Shown here: positions 18,086-26,976 of the stretch, piece after piece | How the letters are laid out: each line of letters opens with the position of its first letter | How positions within the stretch are numbered: the stretch's first letter is position 1 | Origin: Palsa-883 sp963847615 | Lineage (GTDB): Bacteria > Pseudomonadota > Alphaproteobacteria > Acetobacterales > Acetobacteraceae | Direction: 5' to 3' | Assembly: GCA_963847615.1 (NCBI GenBank) | Contig: CAWKAN010000012.1 | Coordinates: forward strand, 1-64,000 | Length of the DNA stretch: 64,000 bases | Translations under genes and position numbers: made by a program | Notes under the pieces: generated by a model | What the model saw: the letters and a program-made list of their open reading frames with translations, nothing else | The model's database searches: none | Told to the model about the DNA's origin: nothing

Positions 18086-19978
18086 GTGACCACGGCGACG
18101 GCCGACGGGGCGGCACAGCCCAGGCTGCCGCGGTTCGGCCTGCTGTTGGCGGTGCTGGGCGTGGTCTACGGCGACATCGGCACCAGCCCGCTGTACGCGT
18201 TGCGCGCCAGCCTGCAGATCTTCCACATGACGCTGATCACCGACGTCGAGGTGCTCGGCATCCTGTCGCTGATCTTCTGGTCGCTGGTGCTGATCGTGAC
18301 GCTCAAATACGTCACCCTGATCATGCGCGCCGACAACCATGGCGAGGGCGGCATCCTGGCGCTGATGGCCCTGGCGCAGCGCGTCTCGGTCGGCACCCAC
18401 ATGCGCAACACCGTGGCGCTGGTCGGCATCGCCGGCGCCTGCCTGTTCTTCGGCGACGGCATCATCACCCCGGCGATCTCGGTGCTGTCGGCGGTGGAGG
18501 GGCTGGAGGTCTCGGCGCCCGGCCTGGCGGAGTTCGTGCTGCCGATTAGCGCCATCGTGATCATCGTGCTGTTCGCCGTGCAGTGGCGCGGCACCGCCAC
18601 CGTCGGGCGCGCCTTCGGCCCGGTGATGGCGGTGTGGTTCCTGGTGATCGGCCTGCTCGGCGCGATCGAGATCGCGCGCAATCCGTATGTGCTGCTGGCG
18701 ATCTCGCCGAGCTACGCGGTGATGCTGTGCATCCAGTACAAGGTCCTGGCCTTCGTGGTGCTCGGCGCCGTGGTGCTGTGCGTGACCGGGGCCGAGGCGC
18801 TGTACGCCGACATGGGGCATTTCGGCGCGCGCCCGATCCAGCTGAGCTGGACGTTCTTCGTGCTGCCGTCGCTGGTGCTGAACTATTTCGGCCAGGGCGC
18901 CCTGATCCTGCACGACCCGGCAACGCTGGTTAATCCGTTCTTCCTGTTGGCGCCCGCCTGGGCGCGGCTGCCGTTGGTGATCCTGGCCACGCTGGCGACG
19001 GTGATCGCTTCGCAGGCGATGATCTCCGGGGCCTATTCGATCGCCCGGCAATGCATGCAGCTCGGCTTCCTGCCGCGCATGACGGTGCGCCATACCTCGG
19101 TCACCGAGGAGGGGCAGATCTACGTGCCGCAGGTCAACGCGGCGTTGCTGGCGGGCGTGCTGGTCCTGGTGTTCGCGTTCAGAAGCTCCGACGCGCTCGC
19201 CTCGGCCTATGGCATCGCCGTCACCGGGACCTTCATGTGCACCTGCGTTTTGGCAATGGTGGTGTTCCGCCGGCAGTACCGCTGGTCGCGGGCGGCCTCG
19301 CTGGGGGTGTTCGGCGGCTTCTTCGTCATCGACAGCGTGTTCTTCAGTGCCAATACGCTGAAAGTGATCGAGGGCGGCTGGGTGCCGCTGGGCTTCGCGC
19401 TGGCGCTGATGGCGCTGATGACGTCCTGGAAGCGCGGCCGCGACCTGCTGCTGGCGCGTTGGAAGCAGGACAGCCTGCCGCTGACCTCGTTCCTGGCCCG
19501 GCTGCCGCAGTCGCGCACGCTGCGCGTGCCCGGCATGGCGGTGTTCCTGACCGGCAACCCGGACTACGTGCCGACCGCGCTGCTGCACAACCTGAAACAC
19601 AACAAGGTGCTGCACGAGCGGGTGCTGTTCGTGACCGTGCAGAACGTCGACGAACCCGAGGTCGGCCGCGACCGCCGCACCGAGGTGGAGGAGCTGGCCC
19701 CCGGCGTGCACCGCGTCATCCTGCGCTACGGCTTCATGGAGAGCCCGAACATCCCGCGCGCGCTCGAGGACCTGAAGCGGTTCGGCGTCGCGTTCGACCC
19801 GATGCAGGTCAGCTACTTCCTCGGGCGGGAGGTGATGGTGCCGGCGATGGCGCCGAAGATGTCGCTGTGGCGGCTGTGGCTGTTCCTGGTGATGGCGCGC
19901 AACGCGGTCCCCGCGACCGAGTTCTTCCGGATTCCCTCCGATCGCGTGGTCGAGCTTGGCGTCCGCGTCGCGATTTGA
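18086..19978 (+). CDS. kup: Low-affinity potassium uptake protein Kup
   Basis: K+/H+ symporter of the KUP/HAK/KT family in the inner membrane. The start chosen is GTG 18086 (AAGGGG upstream), giving 630 residues, the usual length. The hallmark GVVYGDIGTSPLYALR opens the transmembrane part. It is followed by ADNHGEGGILALMALAQR, FFGDGIITPAISVLSAVEGL and some twelve hydrophobic segments ending near residue 440. The hydrophilic C-terminal domain (TGNPDYVPTALLHNLKHNK, HRVILRYGFMESPNIPRAL, FLGREVMVPA) is complete. An in-frame upstream extension to 17885 is low-complexity repeat translation and is rejected. Confidence 0.93.
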   Translation: MTTATADGAAQPRLPRFGLLLAVLGVVYGDIGTSPLYALRASLQIFHMTLITDVEVLGILSLIFWSLVLIVTLKYVTLIMRADNHGEGGILALMALAQRVSVGTHMRNTVALVGIAGACLFFGDGIITPAISVLSAVEGLEVSAPGLAEFVLPISAIVIIVLFAVQWRGTATVGRAFGPVMAVWFLVIGLLGAIEIARNPYVLLAISPSYAVMLCIQYKVLAFVVLGAVVLCVTGAEALYADMGHFGARPIQLSWTFFVLPSLVLNYFGQGALILHDPATLVNPFFLLAPAWARLPLVILATLATVIASQAMISGAYSIARQCMQLGFLPRMTVRHTSVTEEGQIYVPQVNAALLAGVLVLVFAFRSSDALASAYGIAVTGTFMCTCVLAMVVFRRQYRWSRAASLGVFGGFFVIDSVFFSANTLKVIEGGWVPLGFALALMALMTSWKRGRDLLLARWKQDSLPLTSFLARLPQSRTLRVPGMAVFLTGNPDYVPTALLHNLKHNKVLHERVLFVTVQNVDEPEVGRDRRTEVEELAPGVHRVILRYGFMESPNIPRALEDLKRFGVAFDPMQVSYFLGREVMVPAMAPKMSLWRLWLFLVMARNAVPATEFFRIPSDRVVELGVRVAI

Positions 19979-20260
19979 GCTGGGCATGTCCGCCGCGTCC
20001 GGCCGCGGCGCGCCGCTCGCCACGATGCGCCGGGCAGGTTTGTGCCGATCCTGCCGCGCGGCCGGCCCCGACCAGGCACCCTGCACCACCAACCCCACGG
20101 CTCACTGCTCACTGCACCGAGCGAAGAATTTCCGCTGACCCGACGATAACATACTGACCAAGTTGGTTGTTCCGGCTTGCTGGCCCCGCCCGTCGGGTTC
20201 GCGGCAAAGCTAATTCAGCCGCCGATGAACGCCGATGAACGCCGATCAGGCCAATGCCTC
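19979..20260. other. Gap without gene
   Basis: Nothing coding is seen. GATGAACGCCGATGAACGCC at 20224 belongs to the same repeat family as the inverted repeat at 3519. Confidence 0.4.
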
Positions 20261-20376
20261 ACACCAGGCGGCGGAAAGTTTGATCTATTGGCGCCGCACC
20301 CTCGTCATGCCGGACCCGGGGGCCGGCATGACGTGGCGGCCCCGCCGAAGCGTCGATCATTCGGACGCCTGGTATA
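20261..20376 (+). repeat. MITE-like repeat with terminal inverted repeats, copy 3
   Basis: The left end is ACACCAGGCGGCGGAAAG; the right end reads GTTATACCAGGCGTCCGAAT on the other strand. The interior has TATTGGCGCCGCACC and GTCATGCCGG. It ends inside the GxxExxY gene fragment that follows. Confidence 0.7.
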
Positions 20377-20545
20377 ACACCGTGCTGCTGCAAGACCGCG
20401 CGGCCGGCCGTGCGAAGCGCAGGCGCAAGCGCATTTCCGTACACCTTCTCGAGAAATCCGGTCCCAACCTCTATGGAGACAGTCAGGGCACTGCCGATGA
20501 TCCGCTCCGTCAGATGGTCCAGCACGGTGTCATCGGCGGCTAAAA
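20377..20545 (-). pseudogene. GxxExxY-family protein fragment
   Basis: The minus strand encodes DDTVLDHLTERIIGSALTVS, then IEVGTGFLEKVYGNALAPAL and RTAGRAVLQQHG. This is the start of the GxxExxY (PD-(D/E)XK-like) family, whose signature here is GTGFLEKVY. The downstream half is replaced by the MITE-like element at 20376, and the large inverted repeat begins just upstream. The gene has therefore been cut at both ends by repeats. No start codon of family type is left. Confidence 0.7.
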
Positions 20546-20745
20546 AATTGGCTCTTATGGCGTTGACTGTTGGACGGCCCGTAGGGCGGAAAAGCGCAGC
20601 GCCTTCCGCCACCGCCGGGCGAGCCGCTCGCATCTGCCGACGTCCCCAACAACATATCCCGCCACCGTCCGATGGCGGAAGGCGCTGCGCTTTTCCGCCC
20701 TACGGGGCCGTCCAACAGTCAACGCCATATGAGCCAAAAAATTGC
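20546..20745. repeat. Large inverted repeat, about 60-bp arms
   Basis: The left arm GGCTCTTATGGCGTTGACTG, then TTGGACGGCCCGTAGGGCGG and AAAAGCGCAGCGCCTTCCGCC is matched in reverse complement up to 20745. Roughly 60 bases lie between. The arms differ by only a few bases. The GTAGGGCGGAAAAGCGCAGC text resembles widespread intergenic repeats in bacteria. Confidence 0.75.
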
Positions 20746-21555
20746 TTCCTTCCTGCGCACCAGCGCCGTGCCGAAAAGCTGACGGATACATCTGCCCGCC
20801 CACGCGAAGCAGCGGCACGTCGCATGACCGATCGCCAGGACCTGCCTCGCCGGCCCGACCGCCCGTTCGGAACTCCGCGGCGACTTCGAGGTCCCAGCCG
20901 TGATCCTCTTGTTGCGGCCACGATGCGGCATTGGCGGAACGATTGCGCATTTGGTGTCGAAATCAGCACGAATCATGCTCGCGGATCAAAATGATGACGC
21001 TTCGATCATTTTGGGCCGCTGGCATCGCGCAGGGATTGCTGGGGCAGCCGCGCGCAAACCACGACTCATGCCAGCGGCCCGCCGCAAGCCGATGGGTCAG
21101 AATCTGGGGCGCTGATATGACAGCGGAATGCTCCGCCCCGTTGGCATCGGCGGGCGGATCATTGCCAGGACCGTGCGGCGGGCCAATCGATTCCTGTCGT
21201 AATCGTAATGTCGCGGCATGCGTACCGACAGGCGGGCGCGCCCAAGGTGCCAGACCTGCCGCTGGGAGATCGCAGGCAGGCAACCGGACCGTGGACCATA
21301 GCCCCTGATGATACCACGGCCGGTTGCCTCGCGCCCGTGTCTGTTCGCAAGCACCGCTTGGCGTTCGGCTCACGGCAACGTGCATAACGCCATGCATTTC
21401 GAGGGTTCCATCTCTCGTTGCGTGGATTAGATGATTGCCCATGCCGACCAAGATTCGGCAGCCGGCACTCATAAATGGGGCAATACGTTGGGTGCCGAGG
21501 GGGGTACCTGTGGAATAAAGTTAACGAAACTTAATGAAACATGAGGTCCGTGACA
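20746..21555. other. Gap of about 0.8 kb, no supported gene
   Basis: Several overlapping frames exist on both strands but none has family features, a ribosome site or consistent third-position bias. It is possibly old coding debris. Confidence 0.4.
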
Positions 21556-21924
21556 ATGAGTGCAAATGACGTTGGCGAGGGTCTTGCTGGAATTCTGCGC
21601 AGCACGATCGTCGATCTGGTGCGGCGGGACGGACCGGATCTGTCGGCCCGGCAGCTTGGCGTGTTCCTGACCTGCTATCTCGAGACCGAGGCACAGACCG
21701 TCCGCGGCCTGGCCGCCAAGCTGAACGTGTCGAAGCCGGCGATCACGCGGGCGCTCGACCGGCTGGCGGAATTCGATCTGGTTCGGCGCAAGACCGACCC
21801 GCTGGATCGCCGCAGCGTGCTGGTGCAGCGCACGCCGCCCGGCACGGCGTTCCTGCGCGAACTGCGCGGCTACCTGCGCGACGCCGCCTCGCCGCGGGCC
21901 GCCGCGCGCAGCCGCGCCGCCTAG
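21556..21924 (+). CDS. MarR-family transcriptional regulator
   Basis: A 122-residue DNA-binding protein. The winged helix-turn-helix is clear: LSARQLGVFLTCYLETEAQT, VRGLAAKLNVSKPAITRALD and RLAEFDLVRRKTDPLDRRSV, a MarR-like recognition helix followed by the DxRR wing. ATG 21556 is chosen because GAGG lies about 8-9 bases upstream; ATG 21541 in the same frame is the alternative. The protein is short for MarR (usually 140-160), lacking part of the dimerisation helices. No target gene is evident; the next gene, a methionine sulfoxide reductase, follows at 73 bases and may be controlled by it. Confidence 0.78.
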   Translation: MSANDVGEGLAGILRSTIVDLVRRDGPDLSARQLGVFLTCYLETEAQTVRGLAAKLNVSKPAITRALDRLAEFDLVRRKTDPLDRRSVLVQRTPPGTAFLRELRGYLRDAASPRAAARSRAA

Positions 21925-21997
21925 GACGAGCAGCGGCGCGTCATTGCCCGGCACCTCGGGGCCGGTCTATCCAGGCCGGCCACCAAGGAGGCCGGCA

Positions 21998-22546
21998 ATG
22001 CACGAGCCGCTTCGCGCCACACCCTGGCAGCACGCCACCTCGGGGACTTCGGCCCCCGCGGGCGGGACGCGGCGCGCGCGCGCCGACACGTCCGTGCGCT
22101 ACCAGGACCTCGCCGCGGCGGTGGATGCGCTGTTGCGCGATGAAGCCGATCCGGTTGCCAACGCCGCGAACGCCGCGGCGGCGATCTTTCACAGCCTGCC
22201 CGAGCTGAACTGGGCCGGGTTCTACTTCCTGCGCGGCCACGAGCTGGTGCTGGGGCCGTTCCAGGGCAAGCCGGCCTGCGTGCGCATCCCGCTCGGCCAG
22301 GGCGTGTGCGGCACCGCGGCGGCCGAGCGCCGTTCCATCCTGGTGGCCGACGTGCACGCATTCCCCGGCCATATCGCCTGCGATGCCGACTCGCGCGCCG
22401 AGCTGGTGGTCCCGCTGCTGACCGCGTCCGGCCTGCTGGGCGTGCTCGATCTCGACAGCCCGCGACCCGGGCGCTTCGACGCGGCCGACCAGGCCGGCTG
22501 CGAGGCCATCGCCGCCGTGCTGGTCCGCCACAACCTGATCCCCTGA
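21998..22546 (+). CDS. msrC: Free methionine-(R)-sulfoxide reductase (GAF domain)
   Basis: A 182-residue GAF-domain enzyme that reduces free methionine-(R)-sulfoxide in the cytoplasm. The start ATG 21998 has AAGGAGG at good spacing. The three conserved cysteines are visible in KPACVRIPLGQGVCGTAAAE and GHIACDADSRAELVVPLL. LNWAGFYFLRGHELVLGPFQ and GLLGVLDLDSPRPGRFDAAD are typical of fRMsr. The first 30 residues (HATSGTSAPAGGTRRARADT) are a low-complexity extension. Length and motifs are full. Confidence 0.88.
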   Translation: MHEPLRATPWQHATSGTSAPAGGTRRARADTSVRYQDLAAAVDALLRDEADPVANAANAAAAIFHSLPELNWAGFYFLRGHELVLGPFQGKPACVRIPLGQGVCGTAAAERRSILVADVHAFPGHIACDADSRAELVVPLLTASGLLGVLDLDSPRPGRFDAADQAGCEAIAAVLVRHNLIP

Positions 22547-22664
22547 CCGGCCGTCACGCGACCCGCCGTCGCGCCGACCGGCGGCCACCCTGACAAACCC
22601 GCCCGCGCCGTGCTGAACTGCCGCGCCGCGCATCGCGCGCCGCAGTTCAATGGGAGCCAACGCA

Positions 22665-22988
22665 ATGCTGCTCGATCACCGCACCTACACGGTCCGTCCC
22701 GGCACGATGCCGCAGCAACTGAAGCTGTACGAGGAATACGGCCTAAAGGCGCAGAAACGCCATCTCGGCGAGCCGCTGGCCTATCTGATCGCCGAGTCGG
22801 GCGAGCTGAACACCTACGTCCACATCTGGGTCTACCAGGACGCCGCCGACCGCGCGGCCAGGCGCGCCGCCATGCAGGCCGACCCCGAGTGGCAGGTGTT
22901 CATGCGCAAGAATGCCGAGGCCGGCTACCTGATCAAGCAAGAGAACAAACTGATGACGCCGGCCCCCTTCGCGCCGATCAAGCGCTGA
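22665..22988 (+). CDS. NIPSNAP family protein
   Basis: A 107-residue protein with the dimeric alpha/beta-barrel NIPSNAP fold: MLLDHRTYTVRPGTMPQQLK, then YGLKAQKRHLGEPLAYLIAE, YVHIWVYQDAADRAARRAAM and DPEWQVFMRKNAE. ATG 22665 follows GGGAGCC. Members are small cytosolic proteins of unclear function, often near catabolic genes. No catalytic residue is recognised. It is followed by the palindromic repeat at 22.99 kb, which may also end its transcript. Confidence 0.85.
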   Translation: MLLDHRTYTVRPGTMPQQLKLYEEYGLKAQKRHLGEPLAYLIAESGELNTYVHIWVYQDAADRAARRAAMQADPEWQVFMRKNAEAGYLIKQENKLMTPAPFAPIKR

Positions 22989-23298
22989 ACGGAGGCAGGC
23001 CGGGGCTTCGCCCCGGACCCCACCAAGGGGCTTTGCCCCCTGGACCCCCACCAGAGGCGGAGCCTCTGGACTCCATGACCGGGAGTGTGGGGAGGGGGCG
23101 GGGGCGTATGGGCAGGGCGCCGGTGCCGCCGGGGCGGCACCGGCGCCCTGCCCATACGCCCCCGCCCCCTCCCCACACTCCCGGTGAAGGGTTCCAAGGG
23201 CTCGCCCTTGGTGGGGGGTCCAGGGGGCAACGCCCCCCTGGCGGGGTTCGGGGCGGAGCCCCGGCCTTGCTCCGCTTCCGCCTTGGGCGCCGGCTGCC
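22989..23298. repeat. Palindromic element with perfect 108-bp palindrome (copy 1)
   Basis: The flanks carry nested GC hairpins (CCAAGGGGCTTTGCCCCC, AGAGGCGGAGCCTCT, GGGGCGGAGCCCC). The centre, 23078-23185, is a perfect inverted repeat with 53-nt arms and a 2-nt loop, beginning ACCGGGAGTGTGGGGAGG. A second element of the same design is at 55533-55830, with the same outer text but a different core. It lies between convergent genes. Confidence 0.85.
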
Positions 23299-24165
23299 TC
23301 AATGCGCCATCAGGACCGGCAGTTCGGCGCGCTCCAGCACGTGGCGGGTGAAGCCGCCGAACATCGCCTCGCGCAGCCTGGTATGGCTGTAGCCGCCCAT
23401 CACCAGCAGGTCGGAGCCGGCCCCCGCCGCGGCCGCCAGCAGCACCTCGGCCGCCGAGCCGCGCTCGCGCACCAGCCGGTGCATCAGCACATTCGGGTTG
23501 TGCCAGCGCAGCACGCGTTGCAGCCGCTCGGCCGAGCGGTCGTCCGGCTCGTCGTCCTCGTCGATGCTCAGGATGACGACGCGCTGCGCCTGGGCGATGA
23601 ACGGCAGCGCCGCGGCCACCGCCCCGGCGGCCTGGCGCGCGTCCTTCCAGGCGATGGTGACGATCCGCCCGACCGAGGCGGGGGCCGTCGGCGGCGCGAT
23701 CAGCACCGGGCGGCCGGTGTCCATCAGCGCCGCCTCCAGCACGTCGAGTGCGATCCCGCCGCCCTCCCGCCCGCGCCCGGCGACGATCAGATCGGCGGCG
23801 CGGCCGTGCTCGGCGACCCAGGCAGCGGGGACCCCCACCTCGGCGATCCATTCCGCCGAGACGCCGTCGAACGGTGGCCCGTCGCGCACCGCGATCGCCT
23901 CGCGTTGGCACAACTCGCGCCACAGCCGCTCGGCACCATGCTCGCGCCGGTCGGCGTCCCGCTCCATCCGTTCCATCGTGTCGCCGACCCCGCTGACCAC
24001 GCCGATCTCGGCGGCGGCCAGCGCGGCGATCTCCTGGCGGACGTCGGGACGGACATGCAGGAAGGCCAGATGGCTGCCGAACTGCCGTGCCACCGCGAGC
24101 GCCGTGGCGAACACCTGCGCGTCGCTCGCTCCCCCGGTGCAGGGCAGCACGATGTATTTGAACAT
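23299..24165 (-). CDS. Universal stress protein, tandem UspA domains
   Basis: A 288-residue protein with two UspA folds. Domain 1 starts MFKYIVLPCTGGASDAQVFA, with HLAFLHVRPDVRQEI and AADLIVAGRGREGG. Domain 2 runs from VGRIVTIAWKDARQAAGAVA to SDLLVMGGYSHTRLREAMFG, then RHVLERAELPVLMAH. The GGYSHTRLREAMFGG loop is the degenerate ATP-binding signature. ATG 24165 is preceded by GGGAG. An FNR/FixK-type box is centred about 61 bp upstream, suggesting induction under low oxygen (inference). Tandem Usps of this type are common in oxygen-limitation regulons of alphaproteobacteria. Confidence 0.9.
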   Translation of the reverse strand: MFKYIVLPCTGGASDAQVFATALAVARQFGSHLAFLHVRPDVRQEIAALAAAEIGVVSGVGDTMERMERDADRREHGAERLWRELCQREAIAVRDGPPFDGVSAEWIAEVGVPAAWVAEHGRAADLIVAGRGREGGGIALDVLEAALMDTGRPVLIAPPTAPASVGRIVTIAWKDARQAAGAVAAALPFIAQAQRVVILSIDEDDEPDDRSAERLQRVLRWHNPNVLMHRLVRERGSAAEVLLAAAAGAGSDLLVMGGYSHTRLREAMFGGFTRHVLERAELPVLMAH

Positions 24166-24219
24166 CGACCCACTCCCGTTTTCTGCCCGCCCCTTTGGCA
24201 GGCCGCCACCCCGCGTGCC

Positions 24220-24233
24220 TTGACCCAGGTCAA
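24220..24233. promoter_or_regulatory. FNR/FixK-type box upstream of the universal stress gene
   Basis: TTGACCCAGGTCAA is a perfect inverted repeat TTGAC-N4-GTCAA, close to the TTGAT-N4-ATCAA consensus. It lies 55 bp upstream of the start at 24165. Confidence 0.6.
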
Positions 24234-24356
24234 CCGGCCGTCCGGGCGGTCGCGCGCGGGGGATGCGGGAATGGGCGAACCGGCCTATCACACCCTGCTA
24301 TCCGCGACCGCCCGGCAGCCCTCCCGGCGCGGTCCCACCCAGCCAGGCCACCGCCG

Positions 24357-25100
24357 ATGAGCGCCCAGAACATCTACGACGATGCGGATTTCTTCGCCGG
24401 GTACGTGCAACTGCCGCGCTCCCGCGCCTGGCTGGACGCCGTTTACGAATGGCCCGCCTTCCAGCGCCTGCTGCCGGCCTCGCTGCACGGCCTGCGCGTG
24501 CTCGATCTGGGCTGCGGCCTGGGGTATTTCGCCCGCGAGGCCCGGACTCGCGGCGCGGCCCAGGTGATCGGCGTGGACCTGTCCGAGCGAATGCTGCAGG
24601 CGGCGCGTGCGCGCACCGACGACGCCGGGATCGCCTATCTGCTTGCCTCACTGGAAGAGTTCGAACCGGAAACGTCCGCGTTCGACCTCGTCGTGTCGTC
24701 GCTGGCGCTGCACTACATCGCCGATTACCTGCGCCTGGTGCGCCGCGTCGCCGCTGCCCTGGTGCCGGGCGGGCGCTTCGCCTGCTCGGTCGAGCACCCG
24801 ATCTTCACCGCGCACGGCGCCGGCGATTGGCACGCCGGCCCGGACGGGGCACGGTTGCACTGGCCGGTGGACCGCTACCGCGACGAGGGTGAGCGGCGCA
24901 CAAGCTGGTTCGTCGATGGCGTGGTGAAATACCACCGCACGGTCGAGACCCACGTGAACGCCTTGCTCGATGCCGGGCTGGTGCTGGCGCGGCTGGAGGA
25001 GCCGGAGGCGGACGCCGCCGCGCTGGCCGCGCACCCGGAGTGGCGGGACGAACGCCGCCGCCCGCCCTTCCTGCTGCTGGCGGCCGATCGGCCCAAGTAG
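24357..25100 (+). CDS. Class I SAM-dependent methyltransferase
   Basis: A 247-residue methyltransferase. SAM-binding motif I is LRVLDLGCGLGYFAREA, followed by VIGVDLSERMLQAARAR, FDLVVSSLALHYIADYLRLV and ALVPGGRFACSVEHPIF. The N-terminal NIYDDADFFAGYVQLPRSRA resembles SAM methyltransferases acting on small molecules. The start ATG 24357 has weak upstream purines. The substrate is unknown. It is divergent from the universal stress gene, so the short intergenic region with the FNR box could serve both. Confidence 0.85.
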   Translation: MSAQNIYDDADFFAGYVQLPRSRAWLDAVYEWPAFQRLLPASLHGLRVLDLGCGLGYFAREARTRGAAQVIGVDLSERMLQAARARTDDAGIAYLLASLEEFEPETSAFDLVVSSLALHYIADYLRLVRRVAAALVPGGRFACSVEHPIFTAHGAGDWHAGPDGARLHWPVDRYRDEGERRTSWFVDGVVKYHRTVETHVNALLDAGLVLARLEEPEADAAALAAHPEWRDERRRPPFLLLAADRPK

Positions 25101-25179
25101 CCTGGCGTCGGCCGCCCGGCATCCTGTGTCGACATCAGGTGGCGGGCAGTTTGAGTGTCGCCGCCGTCAATGCCGCCCG

Positions 25180-25320
25180 GCTAACCGCCTCGACCCCGAG
25201 GATTATTTGCGCAAAGCCCTCGAGCGCATCGCAGATCACCCGGTCAGACAGATGCACGAGCTGCTGTCGTGGAACCTGGCCGGGATCGGGCATCGCCTGG
25301 ACCAGCGGGAGGCTGCCTGA
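25180..25320 (+). pseudogene. IS66-family transposase (TnpC) C-terminal remnant
   Basis: It encodes NRLDPEDYLRKALERIADHP, then VRQMHELLSWNLAGIGHRLD. This matches the C-terminal end of IS66 TnpC (DPxxYLRxxLxRIADHP). Everything upstream of that is missing. GGGCAGTTTGAGTGTC just before it (25145) recurs in inverted form at 26866. Confidence 0.7.
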
Positions 25321-25396
25321 GCGGACGCTATCGATCAACTTGAAATGGCCGTGCTCTAACGCTGCCCGTCGAGCATTCCAGCGAGGTGGCGAACGA

Positions 25397-25588
25397 TCAG
25401 GCGAAGGTAAAGTCGCTCGCGGTCAAACCACTCTTCTGAGCGTTGGCAAGTGTCAACGTCTTGTGGGAGTCCTGACTGATCGCGACACTGGTGCCCATCT
25501 GCGACGCGTGGCTCATTACGTTATCGAAGCTGTTCGGCACAGGATTGGCCTGGAAGCGGATGGTGTCGTGGCTGTTATCTGCGGTCAT
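25397..25588 (-). pseudogene. RTX/haemolysin-type protein C-terminal fragment
   Basis: From ATG 25588 it reads MTADNSHDTIRFQANPVPNS, then FDNVMSHASQMGTSVAISQD and TLTLANAQKSGLTASDFTFA. That is the familiar end of secreted calcium-binding repeat proteins (HDTIxF ... TLTLxNVxxSxLxASDFxF). The nonapeptide repeats and N-terminal part are absent, so this is a relic. Confidence 0.65.
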
Positions 25589-25601
25589 CGCCTGGTTCCC
25601 C

Positions 25602-26525
25602 TCACAGGGGTTCCGTGTGATGGAACCGGCTGAAATCGATGGCACGACGGCCATCGTCGGTATAGCCGAGGATGTCCAGGAACCGATGCCCCCACAGCAA
25701 CTCGTCCGCCGTGTAGGACGCCCGGGCATGGATGGTTTGCGCCATGGTTTCGTCCAATCCAGAAATCGTCACCACGATCTCTCCACCCATGGCGGCGAAT
25801 GAATCGGCGGTGACGCCGTGCAGCTTGCTGGCCGTGTCGATCCGGTGCATCAGCAGATAGGTCATGGCGAAGATCGGCGTGCGGCTGCGCGCAAGATGCA
25901 GATCGTGGAAGCGCCGGATCGTCATGCCTTCCCGCGTGGTCTCGTCGCGCACCAGGGTCATTGTGGCGCTCGCTTCCACGATCTGGTTGCTGCGTTCGTT
26001 CGCGACGCGCACGAACAGCGTCGACTCGCCGTCGTAGACGCCGATCACCGCGTTGCGGGTAAACAGTACCCGCGCGGTGGGGCGGGAGAAGCGGGCGAAC
26101 ATCAGGCCCGTGGTCATCGCCAGCATGAGTATGCCCAGCAACGCCTCGATCGCCACCAGGATGTTGGCATAGGCGGTCTGCGGTACCAGCACGCCGTAGC
26201 CTATGGTCGACATGGTCTGCACACTGAAGAAGAACGCATCGGCGAAGTCGCGGGAGGCCACATGAGCGACGGCGTCCGGCTGCAGCAGATACAGGCCGGC
26301 GAACAGCGCGTTGGCACCGGCGTAGACACCGCCGGCCAGGAGCAGGAAGGCCCACCAGGGAATCGTTAGCGCGTGGTGATACGGATCGCGCCACCAGCGC
26401 GTGCGCGGGCCGAGGCGCAGGATCCGGTCGGAGCGGACGCGCGCCACCATCCGCGCCGGCGGCGTATCGGCGCGCGCCGGGGCCGCGTGGTTCAGGACTG
26501 ATGGGCGGCGGCGGGGCGAGCGCAT
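25602..26525 (-). CDS. Inward-rectifier potassium channel (KirBac type)
   Basis: A 307-residue inner-membrane K+ channel. ATG 26525 (a TTG at 26540 is an alternative). Helix 1 WWAFLLLAGGVYAGANALFA, the pore helix and filter FFFSVQTMSTIGYGVLVPQT (TIGYG), then helix 2 LVAIEALLGILMLAMTTGLM match KirBac channels. The cytoplasmic IRK domain follows: FARFSRPTARVLFTRNAVIG, TLFVRVANERSNQIVEASAT, LMHRIDTASKLHGVTADSFA and ADELLWGHRFLDILGYTDDG. It is complete. It is framed by IS66/RTX debris on one side and repeat ends on the other, so it may have moved in with an element. Confidence 0.9.
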   Translation of the reverse strand: MRSPRRRPSVLNHAAPARADTPPARMVARVRSDRILRLGPRTRWWRDPYHHALTIPWWAFLLLAGGVYAGANALFAGLYLLQPDAVAHVASRDFADAFFFSVQTMSTIGYGVLVPQTAYANILVAIEALLGILMLAMTTGLMFARFSRPTARVLFTRNAVIGVYDGESTLFVRVANERSNQIVEASATMTLVRDETTREGMTIRRFHDLHLARSRTPIFAMTYLLMHRIDTASKLHGVTADSFAAMGGEIVVTISGLDETMAQTIHARASYTADELLWGHRFLDILGYTDDGRRAIDFSRFHHTEPL

Positions 26526-26976
26526 GGGAACCCGGTGCAATGGCCACCCGACTATACATGCTTCCCGCGGAACGCTGAGTGGGCGCCCGGATCACAGCCG
26601 ATGGTTCCGGCGACGCTCACGGAGGGATCTTACCTCGAAACACGCCCGACAGCTTCTTGGCCGCGAGCAGTTTGGCGAGCGTGCCGTAGCGTGGGAATTC
26701 GTCGTTACGGTGCCGCGCCGGATGTTCGCGGACGAGGCAGGCCGGGCGTGACCTAATGGTCGGCGACGCAGGCGAGGGCCTTTCGGGTCGGTCCGGATTC
26801 CACCCAAAGCGGCGGTAGGGAGGCCGCGTCGGCGACCGTCGGCTTCCACCCACCGCAGACACTCAAACTGACCCATCACCCGACATCATGTATCGACATT
26901 TGGCTGCCGGAATTTGTCGCCCCGACGCCGCCCGCCATCTCCACTCCCCCCACACAAACCCGCGAAGCACCCAGCG
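26526..26976. other. Gap without gene, repeat end
   Basis: No supported gene. ACACTCAAACTGACCCATCA at 26866 is the reverse complement of text at 25145 and 38907, marking a shared repeat end. Confidence 0.4.

Noticed and set aside
20963..21472. Minus-strand 169-aa frame in the 20.7-21.5 kb gap
   Set aside because: No conserved motif and competing frames of equal length on both strands; kept as a gap.
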